Positions 1 to 10,481 of a stretch of 64,000 nucleotides of DNA are shown here, one piece after another. The stretch's first letter is position 1. Each line of letters starts with the position of its first letter. Below the pieces are notes generated by a model, which worked only from the letters and a program-made list of their open reading frames with translations, searched no databases and was not told the origin of the DNA. The position numbers were made by a program, and so were the translations under genes. Source of the DNA: JAXGXJ01 sp963829545 (GTDB taxonomy: Bacteria > Actinomycetota > Thermoleophilia > RBG-16-64-13); NCBI GenBank assembly GCA_963829545.1, contig CAWHIX010000014.1, positions 73,318 to 137,317 on the forward strand. Direction: 5' to 3'.

Positions 1-4
1 ATGC

Positions 5-10
5 TATACT
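5..10 (+). promoter_or_regulatory. -10 box of a probable leaderless promoter for dacA
   Basis: TATACT lies 7 nt before the ATG at 18, so transcription would begin at or next to the start codon. No Shine-Dalgarno sequence fits in between. The -35 region is outside the window. Confidence 0.5.
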
Positions 11-17
11 CCCGCCC

Positions 18-1320
18 ATGATGCCTGAAAGAGCGAGACCGAGGTGGCTGAGCCCACTTCTCGTCTTGGTCGTCGTGGCCGTGGTCGTGCTCTCGGTAAC
101 GGCCGGAGTTGCTCGCGGCGACACGACCACCACCCTCACAGCTTCTCCCAGCGGCCTTGCGACCGGTGACGCCGGCGGACTCAGTCCGGCCGGGGACGTC
201 ACCACCCTGACCGACTTCGCGCTCAAGGCCACCGACCTGGGCGTGTTCTCCTCGGAAGCCCCCGCCATCAAGTCCCCGGCCGCCATAGTGATCAACGCCG
301 CCACCGGACGGGTGCTGTACGAGTGGGACGCCAACGAGCGTAGGCCCATGGCCTCCACCACCAAGATCATGACGGCCATCCTTATCCTGGAGAACCTGAC
401 CCTTGATCAAGAGGTGACCGTCTCCGCCAAGGCGGGGCAGACCCCCGAACCCAAGGCGCTTCTGCGAGAGGGCGATGTGGTCACGGTCGAGCAACTGCAT
501 GTACGCGTTGCTGATCCGGAGCTCAAACGGGGCGGCAGTGGCCCTGGCGGAGGCTCTCGACGGCGACGTTGAGACGTTCGCCGAGCGCATGAACGCCCGC
601 GCCGAGCAGTTGGGCATGGCCGACACCCAGTTCGTGAACCCTAACGGGCTGGACGCGGACGGCCACTACTCGACCGCTGCCGACATGGCCAAGGTGGCCC
701 AATATGCCATGAAGAACGAAAAGTTCAGGGAGTTCGTGAGCACGCCCGCCTACAGTCTCGAGCTACCGGGCCGCTCGGAGCCCGTAGAACTCAAGAACAC
801 CAACAAGCTCCTGGGAAGGGTCGACTGGGTGACGGGCATCAAGACCGGCCTGACCCCGCGGGCGGACCAATGCCTGGTCGCCTCCGCTACAAGGGACGGG
901 GTGTCGGTGATCAGCGTCGTCCTGGGGCAGCCGTCGTCGGAGGTCTGTTGGGACGAGAGCCAGACTTTGCTCGACTACGGTTTGGGGCAGTTTCGCCATG
1001 TCACCTTCATGGAGGAAGGAACGGTAGTGGCCGAATCTCAGGTGCCCTATCAGACGGAGGGCGCACTTCACCTCGTTACCGACGGCACTCTGGAGACCGA
1101 CCTCTATAAGGACGACGAAGTGACCACATCGGTGAAGCTCGATCGTGCGCTGGTTCTGCCCGTGGAGGCCGGCGAGGAGTTCGGGGAAGTGGTCTTGAGC
1201 GTGGATGGGGAGACGGTGGGAACGGTGGCCTTGGTCGCAGACCGGTCCCTCGACAAGATCACCCTGGGTGCGAAGGTCGCCTACTTCTGGGAACGCGTCA
1301 CCGGCTGGTTCGGCGCGTGA
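18..1320 (+). pseudogene. dacA: D-alanyl-D-alanine carboxypeptidase (penicillin-binding protein 5 family), frameshifted
   Basis: This is a serine DD-peptidase that trims the terminal D-Ala of peptidoglycan pentapeptides outside the membrane. A hydrophobic N-terminal segment (about residues 13-33) is a signal peptide or anchor. The SxxK motif (STTK, about residue 113) is in the first frame. The SxN motif (SSN) and the KTG motif are in another frame, which runs from about position 500 to the stop at 1320. The shift falls near 495-500: removing the a at about 499 restores VEQLLYALLIRSSNGA, the usual family sequence. All three catalytic motifs and the C-terminal beta domain are therefore present but split by one extra base. 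It may be intact in the organism, with a sequence error here, or a recent pseudogene. Confidence 0.85.
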
Positions 1321-1343
1321 AAGTAGCCTCGGTCGTCCGCTAG

Positions 1344-2294
1344 ATGATACTCACCGTCACTCTCAACGCCGCGCTGGATCGCACCATGGCGGTCCCCAAC
1401 TTTCAGATCGGCTTCCGCCATCGGGCCACCGATACCATCATCCTGCCCGGTGGGAAGGGCGTGAACGTAGCCCGGGGGGTGAAGACGCTGGGCCGGCCGG
1501 CGATCGCCACGGGCTTCGTGGGCGGGCGCAAGGGCGACCAGATCCTGGCCGACGTCAATGGGGAGGGCATACTCTCCGACTTCGTACGGGTGGAGGGGGA
1601 GTCGCGTACCTACACGGCCGTGATCGACTCGGCTACCAACGTCGTCACCGAGATCAACGAGCATGGACTCGATATCAGACCGGAGGACTTCGACCAACTC
1701 CTGGACAAGTTGGACTACCTGGGGAAGGCGGCCGACGTGGTGGTGCTCGCGGGCAGTCTGCCCCGTGGCTTGGCCGACGACTGCTACGCGAAGATCATCC
1801 AACACCTGCGCCGCCACGAGGTCATCATCTTCTTCTACACCTACGGTGATCCTCTGCGAGTGGGCATCAAGGCCGGGCCGGACTTCGCTTTTCCCAAGCT
1901 GGTCGACGCCGAGCGGGTGATCGGTCATGAGTTTCACGACAAGGGTGACGAGTTGCGGGCGGCGGCTCAGTTGCAGGAGATGGGAAGCGGTTCGGTGGTG
2001 ATAACGTCGCGTTATGGCTGTGTCGCGCGCCTGCGGGATGGCGAGCGGAGCCGTGCGTTCCTCGCCAAGCTCCCCGAGGTGGAGGTGATCTCGCCCATGG
2101 GCTGGGGCGACGCCCTGGTCGCCGGCTACTGTGTCCGGATGCTCGAAGGGGACACGCCGGAAGAATGCCTGCGTTTTGGCTTGGGCTGCGGGGCCGCGAA
2201 CCTCATACGCTACGGCGCGGGCGTGTTCTCGGCGGCCGATGCGGCCGAACTGGCCAAGAGGGTGGAGATCGAGGAGGTGTCCGCTGAAAGCTAA
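1344..2294 (+). CDS. PfkB-family hexose or 1-phosphofructokinase-like kinase, divergent
   Basis: This is a ribokinase-fold sugar kinase of 316 residues, the normal size for 1-phosphofructokinase and tagatose-6-phosphate kinase. The N-terminal substrate signature GGKGVNVARG (about residues 32-41) is clear. Two usual landmarks are altered. The C-terminal GAGD anion-hole motif reads GWGD, keeping the catalytic Asp. The NxxE magnesium motif region reads FPKLVDAERVIGHEF, with no Asn. The protein belongs to the family, but its substrate cannot be named. It ends inside the start region of guaA, so the two are probably co-transcribed. The gene follows dacA by 23 bp. Confidence 0.8.
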   Translation: MILTVTLNAALDRTMAVPNFQIGFRHRATDTIILPGGKGVNVARGVKTLGRPAIATGFVGGRKGDQILADVNGEGILSDFVRVEGESRTYTAVIDSATNVVTEINEHGLDIRPEDFDQLLDKLDYLGKAADVVVLAGSLPRGLADDCYAKIIQHLRRHEVIIFFYTYGDPLRVGIKAGPDFAFPKLVDAERVIGHEFHDKGDELRAAAQLQEMGSGSVVITSRYGCVARLRDGERSRAFLAKLPEVEVISPMGWGDALVAGYCVRMLEGDTPEECLRFGLGCGAANLIRYGAGVFSAADAAELAKRVEIEEVSAES

Positions 2295-3831
2295 GGGAGA
2301 TCCCTTCAAGAAAGTGCTGGTCCTCGACTTTGGGGCGCAATACGCGCAGTTGATCGCCAGGCGGGTCCGGGAGTGCCGCGTGTACTCGGAACTCATCCCC
2401 TGTTCGACGCCGCTGGCCGAGATACGAGCCGCGAAGCCGGCGGGAATCATCCTCTCAGGAGGGCCCAGCAGCGTCAACGACCCCGGGGCACCGATGCTCG
2501 ACCCCGGGGTGCTGGAACTGGGAGTTCCCGTCCTCGGCATCTGCTACGGACTACAGCTGATGGCCAAGCTCCGCGGCGGCCAAGTGACGCGTACTGATCT
2601 GGCGGAGTACGGGGGTACGGCCGTCCGAGTCAGCGAGCCCAGCACGCTGTTCCTCGACCTGCCCGCAGAGATGTCCTGCTGGATGAGCCACGGCGACTCG
2701 GTGGTGGAAGTGCCGCCCGGCTTCTGCTCCACGGCGCAGAGTCCCGGCATGCCCGTAGCCGCCATGGAGGACCGGGGGGCCGGTCTGTACGGCGTGCAGT
2801 TCCATCCTGAGGTGCGTCACACCGTCCACGGCCAGGACATCTTGAAGAACTTCTTGTACAAGATCTGCGATATTCCCCCGACCTGGACGCCGGCTTCCAT
2901 CATCGAGGAGTCCGTGGAGCGCATCCGCAGCCAGGTGGGCGACGAAAAGGTGGTGTGCGGGCTTTCCGGCGGGGTGGACTCGGCTGTAGCCGCCCTCCTC
3001 ACCTACAAGGCCGTGGGCGACCAACTCACCTGCATCTTCGTTGACCACGGTTTCATGCGCAAGAACGAGGGCGAGGATGTGGAGAAGACGTTCCGCCGCC
3101 ACTTCCACGTCCCGCTTATTCACGTGAAGGCCCAGGAGCGTTTCCTCACCAAGCTGGCGGGGATATCGGAGCCCGAACAGAAACGCAAGATAATCGGTGA
3201 GGAGTTCATCCGCACCTTCGAAGAGGAATCGCGCAGGGTGGGCAAGGCGAAGTTCCTGGTGCAGGGCACCCTCTATCCAGACGTCATCGAGTCAGGTACC
3301 AGAGAGGCCGCCAAGATCAAGTCGCACCACAACGTGGGGGGCCTCCCGGAGGACATCGACTTCGAGCTTGTCGAGCCCCTGCGCATGCTCTTCAAGGACG
3401 AGGTGCGGGTGGTGGGCGCAGAACTGGGTCTACCGGAGAACATGGTCTGGCGTCAGCCCTTCCCGGGGCCTGGTCTCGCCATCCGCATCATCGGCGAAGT
3501 GACCGAGGAGCGGTTAGGCATCCTGCAGGAGGCCGACGCCATCTTGCTCGAGGAGGTCCGACAGGCCGGCCTCTATCGCGAACTCTGGCAGTCGTTCGCC
3601 GTGCTGCCCGCTATCCGAAGCGTGGGGGTGATGGGCGACGAACGCACCTACGCCTACCCCATAGTCGTGCGGGCCGTAACCTCCGACGACGCCATGACGG
3701 CCGACTGGGCCCGCCTGCCCTACGAGTTGTTGGAGCGCATCTCCCAGAGGGTCATCAACGAGGTGCCGGGCGTGAACCGCGTGGTCCTCGATATTTCCAG
3801 CAAGCCTCCTTCTACCATCGAATGGGAGTAG
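2284..3831 (+). CDS. guaA: GMP synthase (glutamine-hydrolysing)
   Basis: It converts XMP, ATP and glutamine to GMP, the last step of guanine nucleotide synthesis. The class I amidotransferase domain shows the nucleophile in LGICYGLQLM and the His-Glu pair in QFHPEV. The ATP pyrophosphatase domain has the PP-loop LSGGVDSAV, followed by the dimerisation domain ending in KPPSTIEWE. The start is uncertain. CTG at 2284 has an ideal AGGAGG (2272-2277) at 6 nt, overlaps the kinase stop, and gives MKAKGDPFKKVLVLDFG. The first GTG is at 2314 and would give a very short N-terminus. Total length is 515 residues from CTG, close to the family norm. Confidence 0.95.
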   Translation: MKAKGDPFKKVLVLDFGAQYAQLIARRVRECRVYSELIPCSTPLAEIRAAKPAGIILSGGPSSVNDPGAPMLDPGVLELGVPVLGICYGLQLMAKLRGGQVTRTDLAEYGGTAVRVSEPSTLFLDLPAEMSCWMSHGDSVVEVPPGFCSTAQSPGMPVAAMEDRGAGLYGVQFHPEVRHTVHGQDILKNFLYKICDIPPTWTPASIIEESVERIRSQVGDEKVVCGLSGGVDSAVAALLTYKAVGDQLTCIFVDHGFMRKNEGEDVEKTFRRHFHVPLIHVKAQERFLTKLAGISEPEQKRKIIGEEFIRTFEEESRRVGKAKFLVQGTLYPDVIESGTREAAKIKSHHNVGGLPEDIDFELVEPLRMLFKDEVRVVGAELGLPENMVWRQPFPGPGLAIRIIGEVTEERLGILQEADAILLEEVRQAGLYRELWQSFAVLPAIRSVGVMGDERTYAYPIVVRAVTSDDAMTADWARLPYELLERISQRVINEVPGVNRVVLDISSKPPSTIEWE

Positions 3832-3840
3832 ACATACTTC

Positions 3841-4353
3841 ATGGTTGACGAACGAACCCTGCCCGACCTCGATAGTCTGGCCCGCCGGCCTCGCCCGGCC
3901 TCACCTTCGAGTGCCGCGGACCTGGAGCAGATACATGCCCGCGCGCTGCTGGCCGCCCAGGCGGCGGCGAACGTGAAGGGCGAGGACGTCAAGATCCTCG
4001 ACATGCACGAGGTGGTCAGCTACACCGACTACCTCGTCCTCGCGACGGGGAGGAACACCCGGCTCACACGCAAGATCACGGAGGAGATCGGCTTCAAGAT
4101 CAAGGAGGAGTACGGTCTCCTGCCGACCGGCATAGAAGGAAGCGCTGGGGGCGAATGGATCCTTATGGACTTCTTGGATTTCATAGTCCACGTGTTCACG
4201 CCGGAGGCGAGGGATTTCTACCGGCTGGACGTGCTCTGGAAGCAGGCCCCGGTCGAGTCGTCGAGTGACGGCGAAGCGCCACCACCTCCCCCGAGGCACG
4301 CCTTCGGCAAGCCTTGCTCGGAGACAGTGGCGCTTCGCGTGCCTTGTCTCTGA
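3841..4353 (+). CDS. rsfS: Ribosomal silencing factor RsfS, with a repeat-derived C-terminal tail
   Basis: RsfS binds ribosomal protein uL14 and blocks 30S-50S joining when nutrients are low. The core domain, about residues 30-135 (ILDMHEVVSYTDYLVLATG to DFYRLDVLW), matches the family. It is preceded by a Pro/Ala-rich N-terminal extension. The family normally ends soon after LDVLWKQ. Here about 30 more residues are encoded by a structured repeat at 4271-4338 that lies inside the ORF. Those residues (for example PPPPPRHAFGKPCSE) are therefore probably not functional protein sequence. The ATG at 3841 follows the guaA stop by 9 nt. Confidence 0.9.
   Translation: MVDERTLPDLDSLARRPRPASPSSAADLEQIHARALLAAQAAANVKGEDVKILDMHEVVSYTDYLVLATGRNTRLTRKITEEIGFKIKEEYGLLPTGIEGSAGGEWILMDFLDFIVHVFTPEARDFYRLDVLWKQAPVESSSDGEAPPPPPRHAFGKPCSETVALRVPCL
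4271..4338 (-). repeat. Structured repeat element, copy A
   Basis: An outer stem of 12 perfect base pairs (4271-4282 with 4327-4338) encloses a 21-nt hairpin core at 4294-4314. Read on the minus strand, the core is AGGC-TT-GCC-GAA-GGC-GT-GCCT. Copies B and C have AAGC/GCTT in place of AGGC/GCCT, a compensatory change that keeps the base pair. The outer stem is unrelated in sequence to those of B and C. It lies within the 3' end of rsfS. Confidence 0.75.
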
Positions 4354-4381
4354 TAGGTGGGGAATGGGATCAGCCGGGCGC

Positions 4382-4420
4382 AAGTCTGCGAGCGGTCCGT
4401 CGCGCACGCTCGCGGACGGT
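4382..4420. repeat. Imperfect inverted repeat between repeat copies A and B
   Basis: The segment around 4384-4417 has arms GTCTGCGAGC and GCTCGCGGAC, with one G-T pair and a loop of about 13 nt. It sits between the two structured repeats and could act as a terminator-like hairpin after rsfS, although there is no T tract. Confidence 0.4.
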
Positions 4421-4436
4421 CTTCCCCGACGACACA

Positions 4437-4503
4437 GAATGGCTCGACCGTGTCGGGAGAAGCTTGCCGAAGGCGTGCTTCTGAGGAGACGGTCGAGCCA
4501 TTC
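4437..4503 (+). repeat. Structured repeat element, copy B
   Basis: A perfect 15-bp outer stem (4437-4451 with 4489-4503) encloses a 21-nt core at 4460-4480 that is identical to copy C. The core folds as AAGC, a T-T mismatch and a T-G wobble, then GCC-GAA-GGC, closing with GCTT. The right arm ends 5 nt before the -10 box of the tRNA-Ala promoter. It is in the opposite orientation to copy A, about 100 bp away. Confidence 0.8.
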
Positions 4504-4508
4504 CCTGC

Positions 4509-4514
4509 TATAAT
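4509..4514 (+). promoter_or_regulatory. -10 box of the tRNA-Ala promoter
   Basis: A perfect TATAAT ends 17 nt before the mature tRNA. The matching -35 position falls inside the right arm of repeat copy B and has no TTGACA-like sequence. Confidence 0.55.
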
Positions 4515-4531
4515 CCGTGACCGTTCGCCGT

Positions 4532-4607
4532 GGGGGTATAGCTCAGTTGGGAGAGCGCGACGCTGGCAGCGTTGAGGCCAGGGGTTCGAGTCCCCTTACC
4601 TCCACCA
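4532..4607 (+). tRNA. tRNA-Ala (anticodon GGC)
   Basis: The cloverleaf is complete: acceptor GGGGGTA with TACCTCC, D arm GCTC/GAGC, anticodon stem CGACG/CGTTG with loop CTGGCAG, and T loop TTCGAGT. CCA is encoded at 4605-4607. The loop places GGC at positions 34-36, which reads GCC and GCU alanine codons. Confidence 0.93.
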
Positions 4608-4620
4608 TAGAGAAGCACGC

Positions 4621-4644
4621 GAAGGCCGCCTTTGGGCGGCCTTC
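4621..4644 (+). terminator. Hairpin terminator after tRNA-Ala
   Basis: GAAGGCCGCC (4621-4630) pairs perfectly with GGCGGCCTTC (4635-4644) around a TTTG loop. It lies 13 nt after the tRNA. The T tract is poor. Confidence 0.65.
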
Positions 4645-4705
4645 GTCGTATAGTGGGTCAAATGTTGCGTTATCCGATGGGAGGGCGATTGACCGAGAGG
4701 TCCGT

Positions 4706-5323
4706 GTGAGGCCGGGCTGGGACCCCATCACTCCGAACTGGGTATCGCCATCCCCAGTTCCGGACGAGGATGGACCGCAAGCGAGAGGACGAGGGGCGGC
4801 GCGAGGTACCGCCCTCCTCGCCATGGTCATGATCGGCTGGCTCTTCTTCATGATGGCCCTGGCCGCTTTCGGCGGGGCGGCGGGACCCGCCACCCAGGAG
4901 CCGGTCTCCCTCGGCCGGGGAGTGACCGTGACTCCAGCCCCGGGATGGTCGCCTGCTGCCGATGTGTGGCAAGAGGGACCCAGCCAGACTGCGTTCAAGA
5001 GAGCCGGAGTCGTGGCGGCGTTCGCAGTGGAAGCGTACGACGGGGATGCTCAAGCCCTCATGGCCGAGCAACTGGCGGACCTCGACAGCGAGTTCTCGAC
5101 CTTCCGCGACCTTCCCCCGGCATCCTTGACTATCGACGGCGATCTGCCGGCGCTGCGGGTGCTCTTCGACGGGGTGTCAGGGTCGGCGGAGGTGGAGGGT
5201 GAGATCGTCACCGCCACGCGCGGGGGAACGGCCGTCGTGATGGCCGCCTTCGCCCCCTTCGGGCAGTTGCGCCAGGTCCAGGACGACCTGGACACCATGC
5301 TGGAGACCATGGTGGTGCCGTGA
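4706..5323 (+). CDS. Membrane-anchored protein of unknown function
   Basis: I do not recognise this family. GTG at 4706 is chosen because GAGAGG lies 5 nt upstream and the reading frame further 5' overlaps the tRNA. The product has about 205 residues: a Pro/Arg-rich cytoplasmic N-terminus, one membrane helix (LLAMVMIGWLFFMMALAAF, about residues 38-56) and an extracytoplasmic domain of about 150 residues. The sequence QEPVSLGRGVTVTPAPGWSPA resembles the start of small secreted domains that look like lipoprotein domains, but this is only an impression. The stop overlaps the start of the PrsW-like gene (GTGA), so the two are translationally coupled. Confidence 0.6.
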   Translation: MRPGWDPITPNWVSPSPVPDEDGPQARGRGAARGTALLAMVMIGWLFFMMALAAFGGAAGPATQEPVSLGRGVTVTPAPGWSPAADVWQEGPSQTAFKRAGVVAAFAVEAYDGDAQALMAEQLADLDSEFSTFRDLPPASLTIDGDLPALRVLFDGVSGSAEVEGEIVTATRGGTAVVMAAFAPFGQLRQVQDDLDTMLETMVVP

Positions 5324-6522
5324 TTAGACTGAGCACGCGGCCGGCCTACTGGCTCTTTCTCATGTTCCTGGCCGGATCTTTGCTCGTGGTGGGGGCGGAG
5401 CAGCTGGGCTACCTCACCACCCTTCCCGGCGCTTGGCTCCTGTCTCTGGTGCTTCTGGCCGCCACCGCCATCCCCGTGGCCTTCATAATCTATCGCTTCG
5501 ACCAGTTCGAACCCGAACCCGTGTCCATGATCGCCATAGCGGTGATCTGGGGCGGGATCATCGGCCTCACCTTCGCGGCCATCACCAACAGCTACTTCCT
5601 GACTTTCCTGCAGAACGTCATGGATCCGGGCTCCTTCGAGGCGTGGGGCCCGGCCATCGTGGCTCCCATAAACGAGGAACTGTACAAGGGGGCCGGCCTG
5701 GTCCTGCTCTTCCTCCTGGCCCGCCACGAGTTCGACGGGCTCATGGACGGCCTGGTCTACGGGGCCATGATCGGTCTGGGGTTCCAGGTCGTGGAGAACA
5801 TCCAGTACTTTCTGATGGCGGCGGCAGGCTCGAACGGCGACCAACTGGGGGCGGTGGTCGGGACGTTCTTCGTCCGAGTGGGTCTGGCGGGTGCCTACAG
5901 CCATATGCTGTTCACCGGCCTCATGGGTTTCGGCTTCGCCTACCTGGTCACCCAGCAGCAGGTTCCTCGCGCCAAGCGCATAGCAGTAGCCGTCCTCTTC
6001 GCCCTACTCGCCTGGGCCGCCCACTTCGTGTGGAATTCCCCTTGGCTGGAAGGGTTGATGGGCCGCGACGCCGTCTCCTTCGCGCTGGCGCTGGTGATGA
6101 AGGGATTGCCCTTCCTGGTGTTTCTGCTCATCCTGGCGGTGGTCGCCCGCAGGAGGGAGCGGCAAGCGTTCGACAGTCTCATCGCGTCCGAAGTGGGCAC
6201 GGACGTGCTCAGCGAAGGTGAGATAGAGGTGCTCCGTTCCGGGCGCCGACGTCGCCGGGCCCTTCGGCAGATCAGAAAAACCAAGGGGCCGGAAGCTCGG
6301 GCGCTGCTCAAGAAGCTGCAGCGGGAGCAGATGAACCTGGCCACTCTCCACAATCGCACGCGGGACGTGTCTCCTGGGGCGCTCGAGGAGCAGAGGGACA
6401 AGATCCGGGAACTGCGCGCGCGCCTGGCGGCGCGTTGCCTGACCTGCTCGGTAGCCCGACCTACAGAGAGAGCATCTTGGAAAGGGGCACGAGCTCGTAT
6501 CCGGCGTCGCGTAGCCGGGTGA
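5320..6522 (+). CDS. PrsW-family intramembrane metalloprotease
   Basis: This is a polytopic membrane protein with about eight hydrophobic segments. It has PrsW/CAAX-protease-like signatures: PINEELYKG (paired glutamates), GLVYGAMIGLGFQVVENIQYF and a later HMLFTG. In Bacillus, PrsW cleaves the anti-sigma factor RsiW at the membrane; the substrate here is unknown. The translationally coupled membrane protein upstream is a candidate partner. After about residue 275 comes a charged, Arg/Lys-rich cytoplasmic tail of about 120 residues that is likely helical. The last 20 residues overlap the 3' end of the convergent deacetylase gene. GTG at 5320 overlaps the previous stop. Confidence 0.85.
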   Translation: MIRLSTRPAYWLFLMFLAGSLLVVGAEQLGYLTTLPGAWLLSLVLLAATAIPVAFIIYRFDQFEPEPVSMIAIAVIWGGIIGLTFAAITNSYFLTFLQNVMDPGSFEAWGPAIVAPINEELYKGAGLVLLFLLARHEFDGLMDGLVYGAMIGLGFQVVENIQYFLMAAAGSNGDQLGAVVGTFFVRVGLAGAYSHMLFTGLMGFGFAYLVTQQQVPRAKRIAVAVLFALLAWAAHFVWNSPWLEGLMGRDAVSFALALVMKGLPFLVFLLILAVVARRRERQAFDSLIASEVGTDVLSEGEIEVLRSGRRRRRALRQIRKTKGPEARALLKKLQREQMNLATLHNRTRDVSPGALEEQRDKIRELRARLAARCLTCSVARPTERASWKGARARIRRRVAG

Positions 6523-7492
6523 TGACGGCGGGCAGAGCCTCGGCGGTGTGTTTGGCCGCCATGTGCATGAGCACGATGGCTCCGTTGTGGGCGTTGGCCA
6601 TCACGGTCTCGGTGATCTGCGCCGCCGAACGTCCCCGCCAGTCGTTGGTGTCGACGTCCCACATCACCACGTACTTGAAGCCTTTCTCTGCGGCCACTTC
6701 ACGGGTCTTGTCGTCGATGAAGCCGCCCGGAGGGCGGAAGAGGGGCACGGTGGGAGCGCCGGTAAGCGCGCGATAGTGATCGGTACCGTTGCCGATCTCG
6801 ATCCTCAGCCCTCGCTTCGAAAGGGTGGGGCAGTTCGAGTGACTGCGCGTGTGGTCGCCCACCTCGAATCCGGCCGCCGCTATCTCCCGGCCCAGGTCGG
6901 GGCCCAGATCCAGATAGTGACCGATGATGAAGAAGGTGGCGGGGACGTCGTATTCCTTCAGCACCTTGATGGTGTTGGAGGCCCGCGCCCCTTGGTAGTT
7001 GTCGTCGAAGGTGAGGGCGATCCACTTGCGGTCGGTGGGGCCATGCCGGACCAGCGTGGCGGCGGCAGCCTGCCCGGCCGTCTCGGTGGTGGTCGACGGG
7101 GCGGAAGCGTTGGTAGGTGGCGCCGTCGTCGTGACTGGGTCCCGCGCCGCTGTGGAGGTGTTTTCGGAGGCGGTCACGGCCGTAGAGACGGTCTGGTCGG
7201 GACTGACCGTGGCGGCACTGACGACGGTGGAGGTCGCCGGTGGGTTCGGCCCCGCGCCGTCGGCGACCAGGTGGTCGTCTCCGGTCAAATGGACGACGGC
7301 GAAGGCGACGGCCAGCAGCAGAGCTACCAGAGCCGCCGCGCCGAGGCGGCGGCGTCGATACGCCCGCCGCCGGCGCGCCGCGAGGCGGCGCGTCATCCCC
7401 GAGCCGGTGGGCGAGTCTTCGTCTCTCGGAGTGTTCACGGCCTTCGATTCTACAGCCTGACGCCCATCGCGGCGGCTAGGCAAGGTTGCCAC
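6461..7492 (-). CDS. Membrane-anchored polysaccharide deacetylase (NodB domain, carbohydrate esterase 4)
   Basis: A short Arg-rich cytoplasmic N-terminus is followed by one membrane helix (about residues 51-69), a Thr/Ser/Ala-rich linker of about 80 residues and a NodB domain from about residue 155. Motifs seen are TFDD (catalytic and metal Asp), HTRSH (metal His pair), RPPGG, DVDTNDW and LMH. The family removes acetyl groups from peptidoglycan or another extracellular glycan. In this protein TFDD is followed by N instead of the usual G. The GTG at 7492 is one of several possible starts; GTG at 7435 or ATG at 7396 would also keep the anchor. The gene is divergent from uvrA, with 43 bp between them. 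Confidence 0.88.
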   Translation of the reverse strand: MATLPSRRDGRQAVESKAVNTPRDEDSPTGSGMTRRLAARRRRAYRRRRLGAAALVALLLAVAFAVVHLTGDDHLVADGAGPNPPATSTVVSAATVSPDQTVSTAVTASENTSTAARDPVTTTAPPTNASAPSTTTETAGQAAAATLVRHGPTDRKWIALTFDDNYQGARASNTIKVLKEYDVPATFFIIGHYLDLGPDLGREIAAAGFEVGDHTRSHSNCPTLSKRGLRIEIGNGTDHYRALTGAPTVPLFRPPGGFIDDKTREVAAEKGFKYVVMWDVDTNDWRGRSAAQITETVMANAHNGAIVLMHMAAKHTAEALPAVITRLRDAGYELVPLSKMLSL

Positions 7493-7521
7493 GTTCCATG
7501 CTGCCCTTCCTCGGCAACTGC

Positions 7522-7527
7522 TAGAAT
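7522..7527 (+). promoter_or_regulatory. -10 box of a probable leaderless uvrA promoter
   Basis: TAGAAT lies 8 nt before the uvrA ATG at 7536, consistent with transcription starting at the start codon. No SOS box is visible in the 43-bp divergent spacer. Confidence 0.5.
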
Positions 7528-7535
7528 CCTCCTAC

Positions 7536-10477
<2,942 letters not shown>

Positions 10478-10481
<4 letters not shown>

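Noticed and set aside
2131..2283. An N-terminally longer GuaA from ATG 2131
   Set aside because: This part overlaps the conserved end of the PfkB kinase in another frame and does not look like GuaA.
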